Shown here in pieces: positions 1 through 10,100 of a stretch of 64,000 bases of DNA. Where the stretch lies: assembly GCA_900552495.1 (NCBI GenBank), contig URZY01000007.1:1-64000 (forward strand), in the 5' to 3' direction. The translations under genes were made by a program, and so were the position numbers. Source of the DNA: an uncultured Mycoplasmatota bacterium. GTDB taxonomy: Bacteria; Bacillota_I; Bacilli_A; RF39; UBA660. How positions within the stretch are numbered: the stretch's first letter is position 1; each line of letters begins with the position of its first letter. The notes beneath the pieces were generated by a model. That model made no database searches. It saw only the letters and a list, made by a program, of their open reading frames with translations, and had not been told where the DNA came from.

Positions 1-55
1 TTTAGAATTAATATTTTTTCTGATTTTTTGGTATCACATCATTTACAATTATACA

Positions 56-115
56 CTACTTACAAATACACTACTTACAAATACACTACTTACAAATACA
101 CTACTTACAAATACC
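56..115 (-). repeat. 15-bp tandem repeat, four copies, over a stop codon
   Basis: The unit CTACTTACAAATACA (plus strand) occurs three times exactly at 56-100 and once more with a changed last base at 101-115. The fourth copy contains the last codons and TAG stop of the GH3 gene. Because 15 is divisible by three, the copies stay in frame and on the minus strand read Cys-Ile-Cys-Lys-stop again and again. It looks like slippage duplication of the gene end. Confidence 0.9.
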
Positions 116-1246
116 ATATGCATATTTCCAAGCAATTATTCTTCTAACTGCTATATCAATTGTTTCTACTTTTATTGTTCCACTTGAAACGCCATTTAAT
201 ACTTCGTTATACATTTTCTCATAATCTGAAGTAATAATCATATCATTTCCAGCATTAATCGCTAACGTAGCAGATACATTTTCATTAACATATTCCAAAA
301 CAGCTCCCATTGCTAAATCATCTGTGATAATAATTCCACTAAAATCAAGTGTTTCTCTAAGCTCAGCTATCACTTTTTTACTTAATGATGCTGGATACTT
401 ACTATCGATGGCCATTGCTTTATTATGCGAAACAAGTACAGCAGGAACTGATGCTTCTATTCCACTCTTAAAAGGTAAAAAATCATTATTAACAAAATTT
501 TCATAACTTCTATTATCAATAGCAATTCCCCCATGAGTATCCAAATTGTTACCATAACCTGGGAAATGTTTTAAGCAAGAGGACAAACCAGCCTCTTCAT
601 TATATCTAACGATATTTGCAATAAAAGTAGCAGTCTCTTTAGCATCTCTACCAAAAGTTCTAATATACATATAGTCATTACTATCAGTTGAAACATCCGC
701 CACCGGTGCCAAATTCAAATTAATCCCCAAACCAAGTAATAATTCTGCCTTTTCTTTTTCACTAGCTTTAACAAGTTCATAACCACCAGTTTCAAATAAT
801 TCTTTATTTGATTTAAACTTTTCACTCCTAAATTGTGGAAAGCGACTAACTCTTGTAACATAGCCACCTTCTTCATCTACTGCTAAAGCAAGAGGAATTT
901 TACTAAGTTCTTGTCTTGCTTCCAATTCCTTTTTAATCGACTCTTTCGTATGGTTTTGAAAATCTTTCGCAAACAAAACAAAACCTCCAGCATAATAATC
1001 AGTAATCTGCTTTATTGAAGCCGAAGCATCGTAACGTACTAAAAATAATTGACCAACTTTCTCTTCTAAAGACATTTGCTTTAATTTTCTTTCAGCTTGC
1101 GGATAATATTTTCCAAACAAATCATCACTACTAATCTCTTCAGGAACCTTCAAATCTTTCTCTTCCACTCTGCTATTAACATAAAAATAACTTCCAATTC
1201 CACCTAGCAATACTATAACCGTAACTATCAAAATAATTTTTTTCAT
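101..1246 (-). CDS. Membrane-anchored beta-N-acetylhexosaminidase, GH3 (NagZ-like)
   Basis: A 381-residue glycoside hydrolase family 3 protein, probably trimming N-acetylglucosamine from peptidoglycan fragments outside the cell. Residues 1-25 form one membrane segment or uncleaved signal. The NagZ signature KHFPGYGNNLDTH, which carries the loop Asp-Thr-His used as acid/base, is near residue 225. The nucleophile region ITDDLAMG is near residue 305. The chain ends soon after the catalytic barrel, as in one-domain NagZ enzymes. AAGAGGAA precedes the ATG. It lies 12 bp after the pseudouridine synthase gene and may be co-transcribed. Family is clear; substrate is inferred. Confidence 0.88.
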   Translation of the reverse strand: MKKIILIVTVIVLLGGIGSYFYVNSRVEEKDLKVPEEISSDDLFGKYYPQAERKLKQMSLEEKVGQLFLVRYDASASIKQITDYYAGGFVLFAKDFQNHTKESIKKELEARQELSKIPLALAVDEEGGYVTRVSRFPQFRSEKFKSNKELFETGGYELVKASEKEKAELLLGLGINLNLAPVADVSTDSNDYMYIRTFGRDAKETATFIANIVRYNEEAGLSSCLKHFPGYGNNLDTHGGIAIDNRSYENFVNNDFLPFKSGIEASVPAVLVSHNKAMAIDSKYPASLSKKVIAELRETLDFSGIIITDDLAMGAVLEYVNENVSATLAINAGNDMIITSDYEKMYNEVLNGVSSGTIKVETIDIAVRRIIAWKYAYGICK

Positions 1247-1258
1247 ATATTCCTCTTA

Positions 1259-2107
1259 CTAATTCATAATTTTCTTAAATTCTTGTGGATTAGCGGTTTC
1301 AAACAATATTTCTTTTTTTAACACTGGATAATACAATTTCAACCTGTTAGCATGTAAATATAACCTATTTTCTTGATCCATCTTTTCTCCATACTTTTTA
1401 TCTCCAACAATCGGATGTTTCAACGACTGAAATGCTACTCTAATTTGATTTTTACGACCAGTTTCTATCGCTATACTAACTAATGTATAATCTTTATTTT
1501 CTTTAATTACCTTATAATTAGTAATAGCCTCTTTTCCTTCATTATTTCTAGATACATAAACTAAATTAGTTTTTGTCTCCATCAATTTTTGAACAATTCG
1601 TCCCCTACTTTCCTTTAAGTGTCCATGCAAAACAGCTACATATTCCCGTAACACAACATACTCATTCCAATTTTCTTGCAACTGATTTTTTATTTTCTCG
1701 TCTTTAGCAAAAACAACTATCCCACTTGTATCTTTATCAAGTCGATGAACAATAAAAACCTTAGCATACTTATCTTTACTAACTAAATATTCCCTTACAA
1801 TATGATATAAAGTTCTCTCTTTCTCTTTAGCTGTAGCTATTGTAAGTAATCCACTTGGTTTATTAACAACAATAATATGATCATCCTCAAACAAAATTTC
1901 AAACGGCAAAGTTTTCTTTCCCTTACTATCTGTATCAATCATAATATTCATTCCTGGAACCAAATGATAGTTATATTGTTTAACCCTATTATTATTAACA
2001 TAAATAGATCCATGCGTTAAATATTGTTTCACTCGTTTCTTTGGCATATCTAAATTTTCATACAAATACTCCAATAACTCGCTATCCTTTTTTACTATTA
2101 ATTTCAT
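1259..2107 (-). CDS. RluA-family RNA pseudouridine synthase
   Basis: The enzyme isomerises uridine to pseudouridine in rRNA or tRNA. Residues about 10-55 resemble an S4 RNA-binding domain; the catalytic domain follows, with the motif HRLDKDTSG whose Asp is the catalytic residue, and ends with the usual GRKNQIR and HPIVGDKKYG blocks. The frame is open seven codons further upstream, but GAGGAG stands nine bases before the ATG at 2107 and a TATAAT-like -10 lies just upstream, so I chose this start (282 residues). RNA target position cannot be told (RluA, RluC and RluD types are alike). Confidence 0.9.
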   Translation of the reverse strand: MKLIVKKDSELLEYLYENLDMPKKRVKQYLTHGSIYVNNNRVKQYNYHLVPGMNIMIDTDSKGKKTLPFEILFEDDHIIVVNKPSGLLTIATAKEKERTLYHIVREYLVSKDKYAKVFIVHRLDKDTSGIVVFAKDEKIKNQLQENWNEYVVLREYVAVLHGHLKESRGRIVQKLMETKTNLVYVSRNNEGKEAITNYKVIKENKDYTLVSIAIETGRKNQIRVAFQSLKHPIVGDKKYGEKMDQENRLYLHANRLKLYYPVLKKEILFETANPQEFKKIMN

Positions 2108-2171
2108 CTCACTATTCTCCTCACACATCTCATATTATAGTATAATTTTAAAAATTAAACAATTCTTAAAT

Positions 2172-2193
2172 AAAAAGACCCAAAGGCCTTTTA
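2172..2193 (-). terminator. Intrinsic terminator after the zinc-ribbon gene
   Basis: On the minus strand AAAAGGCC and GGTCTTTT form a stem (one mismatch) around TTTG, followed by a T run. It overlaps the stop codon of the upstream zinc-ribbon membrane protein gene. Confidence 0.6.
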
Positions 2194-3828
2194 CTGATTA
2201 ACATTATTCAAAGTCATCATTTCTAAAATATATTTTATACTATCATCAAAATACTTTCTTTTATAACTACTATTACTAGTTTCATTATAAACATACGCTT
2301 GAACATAATAAATATAATTATTATTAGCTGACATCGTAAAATAAAGTTCATTATGATAAGAAGACCCACCGCTAGAATAATCTGGTGTGTCAATAACATA
2401 CCAAACTTTTCCTTTAATAGTCATTTGTCTTTCGCTTTTTATCGCCCCAAAATTAGATATAGCCGACGTTTTCATACTTTGATATGTATATTTTCCTGCG
2501 TATGCTTTAATTTCTAGTAAACTCATCTTATCTTTAAATTGAAAAATATTATATTGATTATTAACAGAAGCTGTTCTTGTACTATCAAATGTCCATGACT
2601 CCGGAATAACATAATTAATAAGATTTCCCGCTTTATATGATTTTACATCGCCTGCTTCAAAACTAGCATACTCTTGCTGTTCTTTTTCTTCAACACTAAG
2701 TCCAACATAATCTATCCCATCAATAAATTCTTTCACTGCTTCTTCAAAATTAACACGATCTTTTTCTAAACAGTATGTCATAAATGACACTACCAAATCA
2801 TATTTTTCACAAACAACTACATAGAAAGATCCTACCCCTTGATTGTTATTTAATGTATAATCTATTTTTGCATACATCGCATTATCTTCAGTTAAATCCA
2901 AAAACGTCTCTGTCCCACCAGTTAATCTACCACCACTAACATTCTTCCATGTATTATAAAATGCTTGATATAAAACCTTTCTGTCCTCTGAAGATTCAAT
3001 CTTAAAATTCATTCCTGAAAAAGTAGAAATACCATTAATAATTACTTTATAACCCGTATTCTTATACATGAAAGTCACTTTTTTAGATGATTCATCTACC
3101 TGTGATATCCAATCTTTCTTATATTTTATAACAAACTTCTCATCTTCATATTTTGAATAATTAATATCTGTAAATAATGGTAAAATATAAACACCAAAGA
3201 CAATTAAGAATATAACTACTGCTCCAGCAATCAACCAAACAAGCATACTTTTTTTACTATCTGGCAACTCCATCTGCATCCCTTTGTTCTTGGTTTCCGT
3301 TTCAACTAAATTATTATCTGCTTGTACATCACCATTCATTTGTGCCAAAAGTTCTTCTTTTGATTTAGTTCCAGCCCTTGCCAATAAATCATTTTCGGCT
3401 GGATTCACCGTCGAAAAGTTAACTAACATTGGCGTTCCTGTTTCCATCAAGTCTTCTTCAGAAATTCTATGAATTGGCTTAAATTCTTTAATATTATGTT
3501 TTTTCTTTTTCTTAGTCTTAATAGGAGGCGCAGCCTCTATATTCTGTGGCAAATCAACTAATGAATTATTATAATTATTATAACCCTCATTATAGTTCTT
3601 ATTAAAAGCTCCACCGGTTGGTTCAGACACTCCAAAAGGTATACCGCTTTCACCACCTATTTCAACATAACCACTTGTGGTGTTGCTTTGAACATAACCA
3701 TTAGAAGTATTAGTTGTAGCATTTGAACGTTCACTAATTGGATTAGTAACTACATAGCCAATTGATGTTCCACATTTAGGACAAACAGTCTCACCATTCA
3801 ATGGATGACCACATTTCTTACAGTTCAT
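2191..3828 (-). CDS. Zinc-ribbon single-pass membrane protein, unknown function
   Basis: The N-terminus is a four-cysteine zinc ribbon (CKKCGHPL...CPKCG), followed by a low-complexity Asn/Gly/Thr region, a Lys-rich stretch, one membrane helix at about residues 195-220 and a 320-residue outer part. That part seems to hold two similar halves, each beginning with a short beta-rich segment (FVIKYKKDW and NYVIPESW), reminiscent of PsbP-like duplicated domains. I could not name the family. The frame opens six codons earlier, but starting at 3828 puts the ribbon at the very N-terminus as is usual, with GGTGGAG close upstream. Monocistronic by its terminator. Confidence 0.7.
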   Translation of the reverse strand: MNCKKCGHPLNGETVCPKCGTSIGYVVTNPISERSNATTNTSNGYVQSNTTSGYVEIGGESGIPFGVSEPTGGAFNKNYNEGYNNYNNSLVDLPQNIEAAPPIKTKKKKKHNIKEFKPIHRISEEDLMETGTPMLVNFSTVNPAENDLLARAGTKSKEELLAQMNGDVQADNNLVETETKNKGMQMELPDSKKSMLVWLIAGAVVIFLIVFGVYILPLFTDINYSKYEDEKFVIKYKKDWISQVDESSKKVTFMYKNTGYKVIINGISTFSGMNFKIESSEDRKVLYQAFYNTWKNVSGGRLTGGTETFLDLTEDNAMYAKIDYTLNNNQGVGSFYVVVCEKYDLVVSFMTYCLEKDRVNFEEAVKEFIDGIDYVGLSVEEKEQQEYASFEAGDVKSYKAGNLINYVIPESWTFDSTRTASVNNQYNIFQFKDKMSLLEIKAYAGKYTYQSMKTSAISNFGAIKSERQMTIKGKVWYVIDTPDYSSGGSSYHNELYFTMSANNNYIYYVQAYVYNETSNSSYKRKYFDDSIKYILEMMTLNNVNQ

Positions 3829-3896
3829 CACTCCACCCACTTTCATATTCTATAAAAAGTATATACCAAGCCTAAATAAAAATCAATTTAGAAAAG

Positions 3897-3920
3897 AAAA
3901 AATCCGCCTTAAGCAGATTT
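3897..3920 (-). terminator. Intrinsic terminator after the HAD-like gene
   Basis: AATCTGC and GGCGGATT pair around TTAA on the minus strand, then a T run. It overlaps the stop codon of the HAD-like gene and ends the Pgi-PAP2-HAD run. Confidence 0.75.
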
Positions 3921-4691
3921 AAAATTTTTCTTTATAACCTTTTCTACCCCTTTTTCTTCATTAGAGCTGGTTAAATTTTTCACTATTTTTTTTAATCTTA
4001 CATCACCATTCTCCATTACATAACAATTCCCACTCTTTTTAGCTAGCAAATAACTAGATTCAGAAGAACAAATTGTTAAAACATCTTCTAATTTTAATTT
4101 TCTTCGATCAAGTATTTTTTTAATACCAGTAAATTTACTATTTAAACCATTATAAATTTCTAATACCCAAACATGTCCTTGCTTCTTTATATAATAACTA
4201 AGCTTATCGTCATTTTCCAATAATTTAACAGCTTCATTCAAGGCTTGCCTTTCCTCAAAAAAAACTTTTACCTTATAAATATCATTTTTCTTTTCTTCAA
4301 TAAATTCATCAACATCAAATACCATTTCACTATAATCATTATCTCTATACTTCCCTGTATAATTACAAGCATCCAATGTATAAAAACACATATCTCTTTT
4401 TTCAAACAATTTACAAATTTTTTTAAATTTTGTTGCATTTAATCCTTTATCATAAATTACCTTATGCTTATTCATATCATAAACATAACTACCATTAAAA
4501 GCTACTATATAATCAATAAAAGGAAAATCTCTATTATATTCTGCAACTACCTTTAAGCTTTTGCTAGTTACAATACAAAATATTATCCCTTCTTTTCTAA
4601 TTCTATCTAATTCAATCATTGTTGATAAAGGGATTGCTTCTTCTGAATTAATTAACGTTCCAAAAAAATCACAAACAACCATCTTATACAT
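3909..4691 (-). CDS. Cof-type HAD-superfamily protein, probably inactive
   Basis: Length (260) and layout match Cof-like sugar-phosphate phosphatases with a C2 cap: motif I near residue 8, motif II (VTSKS) near 42, the AFNGSYVYD block, and a C-terminal core. Key residues are missing. Motif I reads DFFGT instead of DxDGT, so the second Asp is Phe. The place of the GDxxND metal motif reads CSSESS, with no Asp. The nucleophile Asp and motif III Lys remain. I infer a pseudoenzyme or a protein with a changed chemistry. RBS GGGGGAA is seven bases before the ATG; it follows the PAP2 gene by 11 bp. Confidence 0.75.
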   Translation of the reverse strand: MYKMVVCDFFGTLINSEEAIPLSTMIELDRIRKEGIIFCIVTSKSLKVVAEYNRDFPFIDYIVAFNGSYVYDMNKHKVIYDKGLNATKFKKICKLFEKRDMCFYTLDACNYTGKYRDNDYSEMVFDVDEFIEEKKNDIYKVKVFFEERQALNEAVKLLENDDKLSYYIKKQGHVWVLEIYNGLNSKFTGIKKILDRRKLKLEDVLTICSSESSYLLAKKSGNCYVMENGDVRLKKIVKNLTSSNEEKGVEKVIKKNFKSA

Positions 4692-4702
4692 ATTAATTCC
4701 CC

Positions 4703-5296
4703 CTATGCCTGTTTTGTAAAATTTATAAGTAACAACAATTCTGCCGTTGCTAAAATGAACCCTCCTAGAACATCACTAGCATAATGTACTCCAACATATA
4801 TTCTACTAACCCCTATTGATACTATTAATACCACAAGTAAAAAACTAAGTCCATACTTCCAACTCTTATTTCTCACTTTTTTTAGTACAAAATATATAAG
4901 CAAACCATAAACTACTACCGCAATCATCGAGTGACCACTCGGATAAGAATAGCCCCCTTGCTTAATTAATTTCAAAACACTAGGTCGATCTCTCCTAATA
5001 ATATACTTAATTACCTGATTAGAAACAACTGAAATTATAGGAATTTCCAACATCATCATCCGCCACTTGTTCTTAAGAAGTAACACGGCGACAACTACAA
5101 ATAATATAATTGTACTCTCATTACCAAATTTTGTAATAAACACAAAATAAGTATCAAAAAAATCACTTTTTAAACTTCTAATAAAATTATAAATAAAAGT
5201 ATCAAACCCCGATAATAATCCAAAATACATCAAAATCGTCCAAACGCCAAATAAAATAAGTAAAATTAAAGAAATAATTACTGCTTTCTTCTTCAT
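4703..5296 (-). CDS. PAP2-family membrane phosphatase
   Basis: A 197-residue protein with about five or six membrane helices and the three PAP2 motifs: KxxxxxxRP (RRDRPS), PSGH (YPSGHSM) and SRxxxxxHxxxD (SRIYVGVHYASD). Such enzymes dephosphorylate undecaprenyl pyrophosphate or lipid phosphates at the membrane. All catalytic His, Arg and Ser residues are present. Its ATG overlaps the pgi stop by one base (TAATG), so translation is coupled to pgi. Substrate is inferred only; the lipid carrier recycling role would fit a cell-wall-making bacterium. Confidence 0.88.
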   Translation of the reverse strand: MKKKAVIISLILLILFGVWTILMYFGLLSGFDTFIYNFIRSLKSDFFDTYFVFITKFGNESTIILFVVVAVLLLKNKWRMMMLEIPIISVVSNQVIKYIIRRDRPSVLKLIKQGGYSYPSGHSMIAVVVYGLLIYFVLKKVRNKSWKYGLSFLLVVLIVSIGVSRIYVGVHYASDVLGGFILATAELLLLINFTKQA

Positions 5297-6489
5297 TATA
5301 ATACCTCTAAGTTCTCTCTAACTTCCTTTTTATAAACCTCCACTCCTGGTTGATCAAATGGATTAATTGAGAATAAATAACCACTAAAAGCCGCTCCCAA
5401 CATAAAGAAATACATAAGACTTCCGATGTTTTTTTCACTAATCTTACTAATTTCAATTAAAATTGATGGAACATCACCACTAAAATGAGCTTTTCTAACG
5501 GAATCTAAAACAACATTATTAATATCATGCAAATCCTTATTATCATAAATAAATTTCTCAGCTTCTGCTACTTTCATAAATGTTTCAAACATAATCTTAT
5601 TTCCTTCTTGAACAAACTGTCCTAAAGAATGTAAATCCCTTGTATGAACAGTAGAAACTGGAAAAATACCTTTTCCTGCTTTTCCTTCACTTTCTCCATA
5701 CAATTGTTTCAACCATTCAGTAAAATAATACATACTGGGCTCATAAGTAACATAGTTTTCCACCACTTTACCAGCAGCATTTAAGCAAAGTCTATTGACT
5801 GCATATTCAAATGCCTCTTCTCGATATTTTTCTCCTTCATAATATCCCGCAATAAAATCATCTAAATCAATAGAAAACGCTAACGGAAATAAATGAGCAG
5901 CTGTCATTATTGAGTATCTTCCACCAATGTCGTCAGGTATTTCAAATGACTCATAGCCACACTCTTCAACTTCCTTTCTTAAGCTACCGTTTTTTTTATC
6001 AGTTGTAATTATAATTCTTTTACGAAGTTCTTCACCACTATACTTACTTTCCATTAACTTAAAAATCATTTTATAAGTAATAGTTGTCTCCATTGTAGTT
6101 CCACTTTTACTGATAACATTAATAGAAAAATCACGATCCTCCAAATATTCTAATAATTCTTTCATATATTTACTAGACAAAGTTGTTCCAGCGTAAATTA
6201 TCTCCATTTTATCTTTTTTAAAATAACTACCCAGCATTTCCCTTACAGCATAACTGCCTAGGAAAGAACCGCCAATTCCAATAACTACCAAACAATTCGA
6301 ATGCTTAGAAACTGAAGCCGCTACTTTTTTTATTTTCTGCACTTCTTGTTCACTAATTCTTCTAGTCCAGCCTGTCATATACTCTTGATTAAACTTTGAA
6401 TATATTTTCTCCTTTCTCTGCATTAATTCTTTATATCTATCTTTATCAACAAACTTATCTGTCATAGTTTTAAAATCAAATTTTATCAT
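5296..6489 (-). CDS. pgi: Glucose-6-phosphate isomerase
   Basis: Interconverts glucose-6-phosphate and fructose-6-phosphate in glycolysis. Visible blocks are GIGGSFLGSYAVREM, ISKSGTTMET (sugar-phosphate SIS binding), GGRYSIMTAAHLFP, and the C-terminal QPGVEVYKKEV with its active-site Lys. At 397 residues it is shorter than the roughly 450 of Bacillus Pgi but all core motifs are in place. GGAGGG lies three bases before the ATG. First gene of a pgi-PAP2-HAD run. Confidence 0.95.
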   Translation of the reverse strand: MIKFDFKTMTDKFVDKDRYKELMQRKEKIYSKFNQEYMTGWTRRISEQEVQKIKKVAASVSKHSNCLVVIGIGGSFLGSYAVREMLGSYFKKDKMEIIYAGTTLSSKYMKELLEYLEDRDFSINVISKSGTTMETTITYKMIFKLMESKYSGEELRKRIIITTDKKNGSLRKEVEECGYESFEIPDDIGGRYSIMTAAHLFPLAFSIDLDDFIAGYYEGEKYREEAFEYAVNRLCLNAAGKVVENYVTYEPSMYYFTEWLKQLYGESEGKAGKGIFPVSTVHTRDLHSLGQFVQEGNKIMFETFMKVAEAEKFIYDNKDLHDINNVVLDSVRKAHFSGDVPSILIEISKISEKNIGSLMYFFMLGAAFSGYLFSINPFDQPGVEVYKKEVRENLEVL

Positions 6490-6531
6490 AAGCCCTCCAT
6501 TATATCTCTCATTATATCACTATTTTATCAC

Positions 6532-6559
6532 AAAGAAAAGAAGCATCGCTGCTTCTTAA
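6532..6559 (-). terminator. Intrinsic terminator after the coat protein pair
   Basis: AAGAAGCA and TGCTTCTT pair around GCGA on the minus strand, followed by TTTTCTTT. It spans the stop codon of the small coat-like gene. Confidence 0.85.
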
Positions 6560-6870
6560 TTATTTAAATCACTATATTCTTTCTGTAAAGTCTGGTATTT
6601 AGTATCAATCTTTGTTACTTCGCTACTTTCTAAAACATACCAACCTTTTCTAAACATTACTTCATAGACTTCTCTTTGTAAATTACTGAGTTTTGTGAAA
6701 ATATTACTATAAACCTCATATAAACTTTGATTACTAGCTTCAGTCATCGCAATGGCATAATTTTTCGTCATTTCTTTTAAAGTTGTATTTAAACAAGTAA
6801 TATAATCTTTCTCATTTAACCCAATTCCTGTCTTAACTTCAACTTTAGGATTTGCTATTTGATTATTCAT
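6556..6870 (-). CDS. CotF-like spore coat protein
   Basis: About 104 residues, helical. The segment LSNLQREVYEVMFRKGWYVLE is the recognisable CotF-type block, in which a helix ends in Met-x-x-Lys-Gly-Trp-Tyr. CotF-family proteins are coat components of endospores. The start at 6870 overlaps the stop of the upstream gene by eight bases and uses the GGTGGAG in that gene's end. A GTG three codons upstream is the alternative start. Family placement rests on this one motif plus the paired partner, so it is moderate. Confidence 0.6.
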   Translation of the reverse strand: MNNQIANPKVEVKTGIGLNEKDYITCLNTTLKEMTKNYAIAMTEASNQSLYEVYSNIFTKLSNLQREVYEVMFRKGWYVLESSEVTKIDTKYQTLQKEYSDLNN

Positions 6871-7090
6871 TTGCTCCACCTCTACTTTCTAAAATATTTA
6901 AAGTTGCTTCCAAATTTTCATCAAATAAACTGCATCCTTTATCCAAGACAGTTATAATATCCTGATCATCAACCATATCCAAAGCAAAATCTGTTTTCTT
7001 CAAAGCCTCATAATTCCACTCAAACATATCGGTTAAATAATCTAAATCCTTACCAGTTAAAATATTGGTAGGTACACTTTCATAATTCAT
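6863..7090 (-). CDS. Small helical protein, probable spore coat partner
   Basis: About 75 residues. The segment ILTGKDLDYLTDMFEWN followed by a second helix with a run of acidic residues resembles the N-terminal half of CotF-like proteins, which begin with a 'KDL' helix. With the next gene it may form a split coat protein. GAGGAGGAAA stands five bases before the ATG at 7090; the longer frame uses a TTG without its own ribosome site. Function is inferred from the neighbour and the weak resemblance. Confidence 0.5.
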   Translation of the reverse strand: MNYESVPTNILTGKDLDYLTDMFEWNYEALKKTDFALDMVDDQDIITVLDKGCSLFDENLEATLNILESRGGANE

Positions 7091-7137
7091 ATTTTTCCTC
7101 CTCAATCCTAGTCTATCCTAAATAAGTCTATTTATAC

Positions 7138-7164
7138 AAAAAGATAGGAAATATTTCCTATCTT
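7138..7164 (-). terminator. Intrinsic terminator after the glucan synthase gene
   Basis: AAGATAGGAAA and TTTCCTATCTT form a perfect 11-bp stem around TA on the minus strand, followed by a short T run. It overlaps the end of the giant gene. Confidence 0.85.
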
Positions 7165-10100
7165 ACATGTACTACTACTTTATGATTTTGACCATCATTG
7201 ACAAGTTTAAAGCAATTCCCATCACTACTCTTACCATCAACTATAATTGTATCCTTTTTAGCTTTTTTCACTTCAATCTCATAAATCGTATCCATATAAT
7301 GGTAAACGACTTCAAATCTTTCCCAAGCAACTGGCATTGCCGGCTCAATATAAAGTACTTCACCCTGTTTTTTTAAACCAATAATTTCCGTAATTCCTAC
7401 TCTATAAAACCAACCCGCAGATCCAGTATACCAAGTCCAACCACCCATACCTGGATGATTATCTGCCGAATAAATATCTGCTGCTATAACATATGGCTCT
7501 ACTTTATAAGAATTAACTAACTCACTTGTCATACTACGGTTAATTGGATTAATCATTTGATAGTAACGGTAAGCACGATCACCATACCCAGATTTTATTA
7601 ATGCCATTAAATACCATGCAACCGAATGTGTATATTGTCCACCATTTTCACGAATACCCTTTGGATAATTCATAATATACCCTGGATTATTTAAGGATTT
7701 TTCGAACGGTGGTGTTAACAATTTAATAATTCTACTCTTGTCGTCAACCAGTTTTTCTTCAACTGCATTAATTACTTTTTGAATTCTATTTTTTGGAGCT
7801 ACTCCGCTCAAAATAGAAAAACTTTGTGAAATAAGATCAATTTTACATTCACTATTTTCGTGACTACCAAGTTTATCTCCATTATCAAAGTAAGCTCTTA
7901 AATAATATTCCCCATCCCAAGCTTTTTTATTCAAAGCCTCATTAAGCTTTTCATTAAAATGTGTATACTCCTCTGTTGTAAATTTTTTATCATATTTTCT
8001 CATCATTTTAACAAAATCATCTATCACTTGATATAGGAAAAATCCAAGCCATACACTTTCACCTTTTCCTTTTATACCAACCTTATTCATTCCGTCATTC
8101 CAATCACCACCACCCATAAGTGGTAATTTATGTCTACCTAATGAATGCATTGATAATTGAAGAGATTTAACCAAATGCTCAACTAAAGTCCCTTTTTCTT
8201 CAGCATAACTAAATGTAATACCTTTTTCATGTTCATAATCACTTAATTTATCTCCCACTAAATATGGTACCTTTTCTCCCAAAATAGAAGTATCACCAGT
8301 AACATTAACGTAATAAATAGTTGCATAAACTAACCATAAATAATCATCTTTATAACGACTACGTAAACCAAATTTATTTTTTTCATGCCACCAATGAAGA
8401 ACATCTCCTTCCGGAAATTGATGAGCAGCGTTAATTAAAATTTGATTTCTTGCAATATCAGGTTTAATCATTGCAATATTCATTGAGTCTTGTAATTGAT
8501 CACGATAACCAAAGGCGCCACTTACTTGATAAAAGCCAGCTTTTGCCATAATTCTTGACGAAAGAGTCTGATACAAATACCAACCATTAACCATATAATC
8601 AAAACTTTTATCTTCTGTTTTAATCTCAATAGTTCCTAACGTTTTGCGCCAATCTTCTTTTACTTTTCGTAATTCTCTACTAGCATTTTCAACATTAGTA
8701 TATTTTTTTATTAATTCTAAGTTCTCATTATCGCTCATACCAGAACCCAAAACAAAAACCATCGTTTTCTCTTCTAAAGGTGCAAGTGTCACATCAATAT
8801 CAAAACTTTTTGTTAAAATTTTATCACAAACAGCTGCTGTTATCTTTTCTGAAGAAGACATAAACACATTAACATCACTAAAATTAATACTGTAAACATT
8901 TCGCATTTTAACATAATTGTCATTTCCCATGAACTCACTTAATATATGACGTGCTGTTTTTTCTTCAAAATTACCAAACGTTGGATTTATCCAAAAAGTT
9001 GTTTTAATATTATTTTGATTCTTTAATTTATTAGTTAACTTAACTAGATAAATCTTAACTGTATCTTCTAAAGCTACGAATTCTGTAACTTCCTTTTTTA
9101 AATCATCTGTTTCACTCTCTAAAATACTATAACCAAAGCCATGACTACATTTAGTTGGATCAAAAACTTTACCATTAAATTTAAAACCTTCAGATTTATC
9201 GTTAACAACCATTTCGTTAGTCCAAGAAGTAATCTTAAATTCTCCTGAATTATATGCATAAGTAAATCCACAACCATTATTTGTTACAATTGTTCCAAAC
9301 CTCTTATTCGCAATAACATTAACCCAAGGAGCCGGTGTATTTTTATTATAAATCACATATTCTCGACCATTGTTTTTAAACCCACCAAAACCATTATCAA
9401 ATTTTAACTTTTCCATAGTACTGATGACTTGCGAATCCTCAATTGGTGCTGAACTATAATCACTAATTTTATTTTTTGCTTGTAATTCTAAAACTGCATC
9501 CTTTAAAGTCATATGATTATTAATAACAAATTTAAGTCTTGGTACAATATTTAAAAGACTTCTCTCTTCGCGCGAAATATCACTACTATCAATTACCGTA
9601 ATAGATCCCGGCGTATGATAAAAACTATTAAGTGTATACATACGATACATTTCTTCGTCAATTTCTTTTTTAATAATTTTAGCATACTGACTAGATTCAT
9701 TATTTATAATAACAATATCTACAAATATTGAATTATTTTTATAATATTCAAATGCTTTTAAAATATCCAAAACAAATCCCATATCACTAATATCAGAAAT
9801 TTCTACTGAAATAATTGGTCGATCACCACTAACACCAAACTTCCAAAGCCCGGATTGTCCTAAAGCATTCTTTCTTAAATAATCCATTCTCTCTTCCGTA
9901 ACTGATAACTTTGTTGTTTGATATAAGTAATTCAGCATAATGTTATACATTCGCATATCTTCACCAGTAATATTTAAGTTTTTCGTATTAATAACATTCA
10001 TAAGTGTTGCAAACTTAAATGCCTTATCCATTTGCTTTTCTGTATTGTAAGCTTTTATAATATCTTGAATTTGTTCCTTACTACGACCAAACCCCACAAC

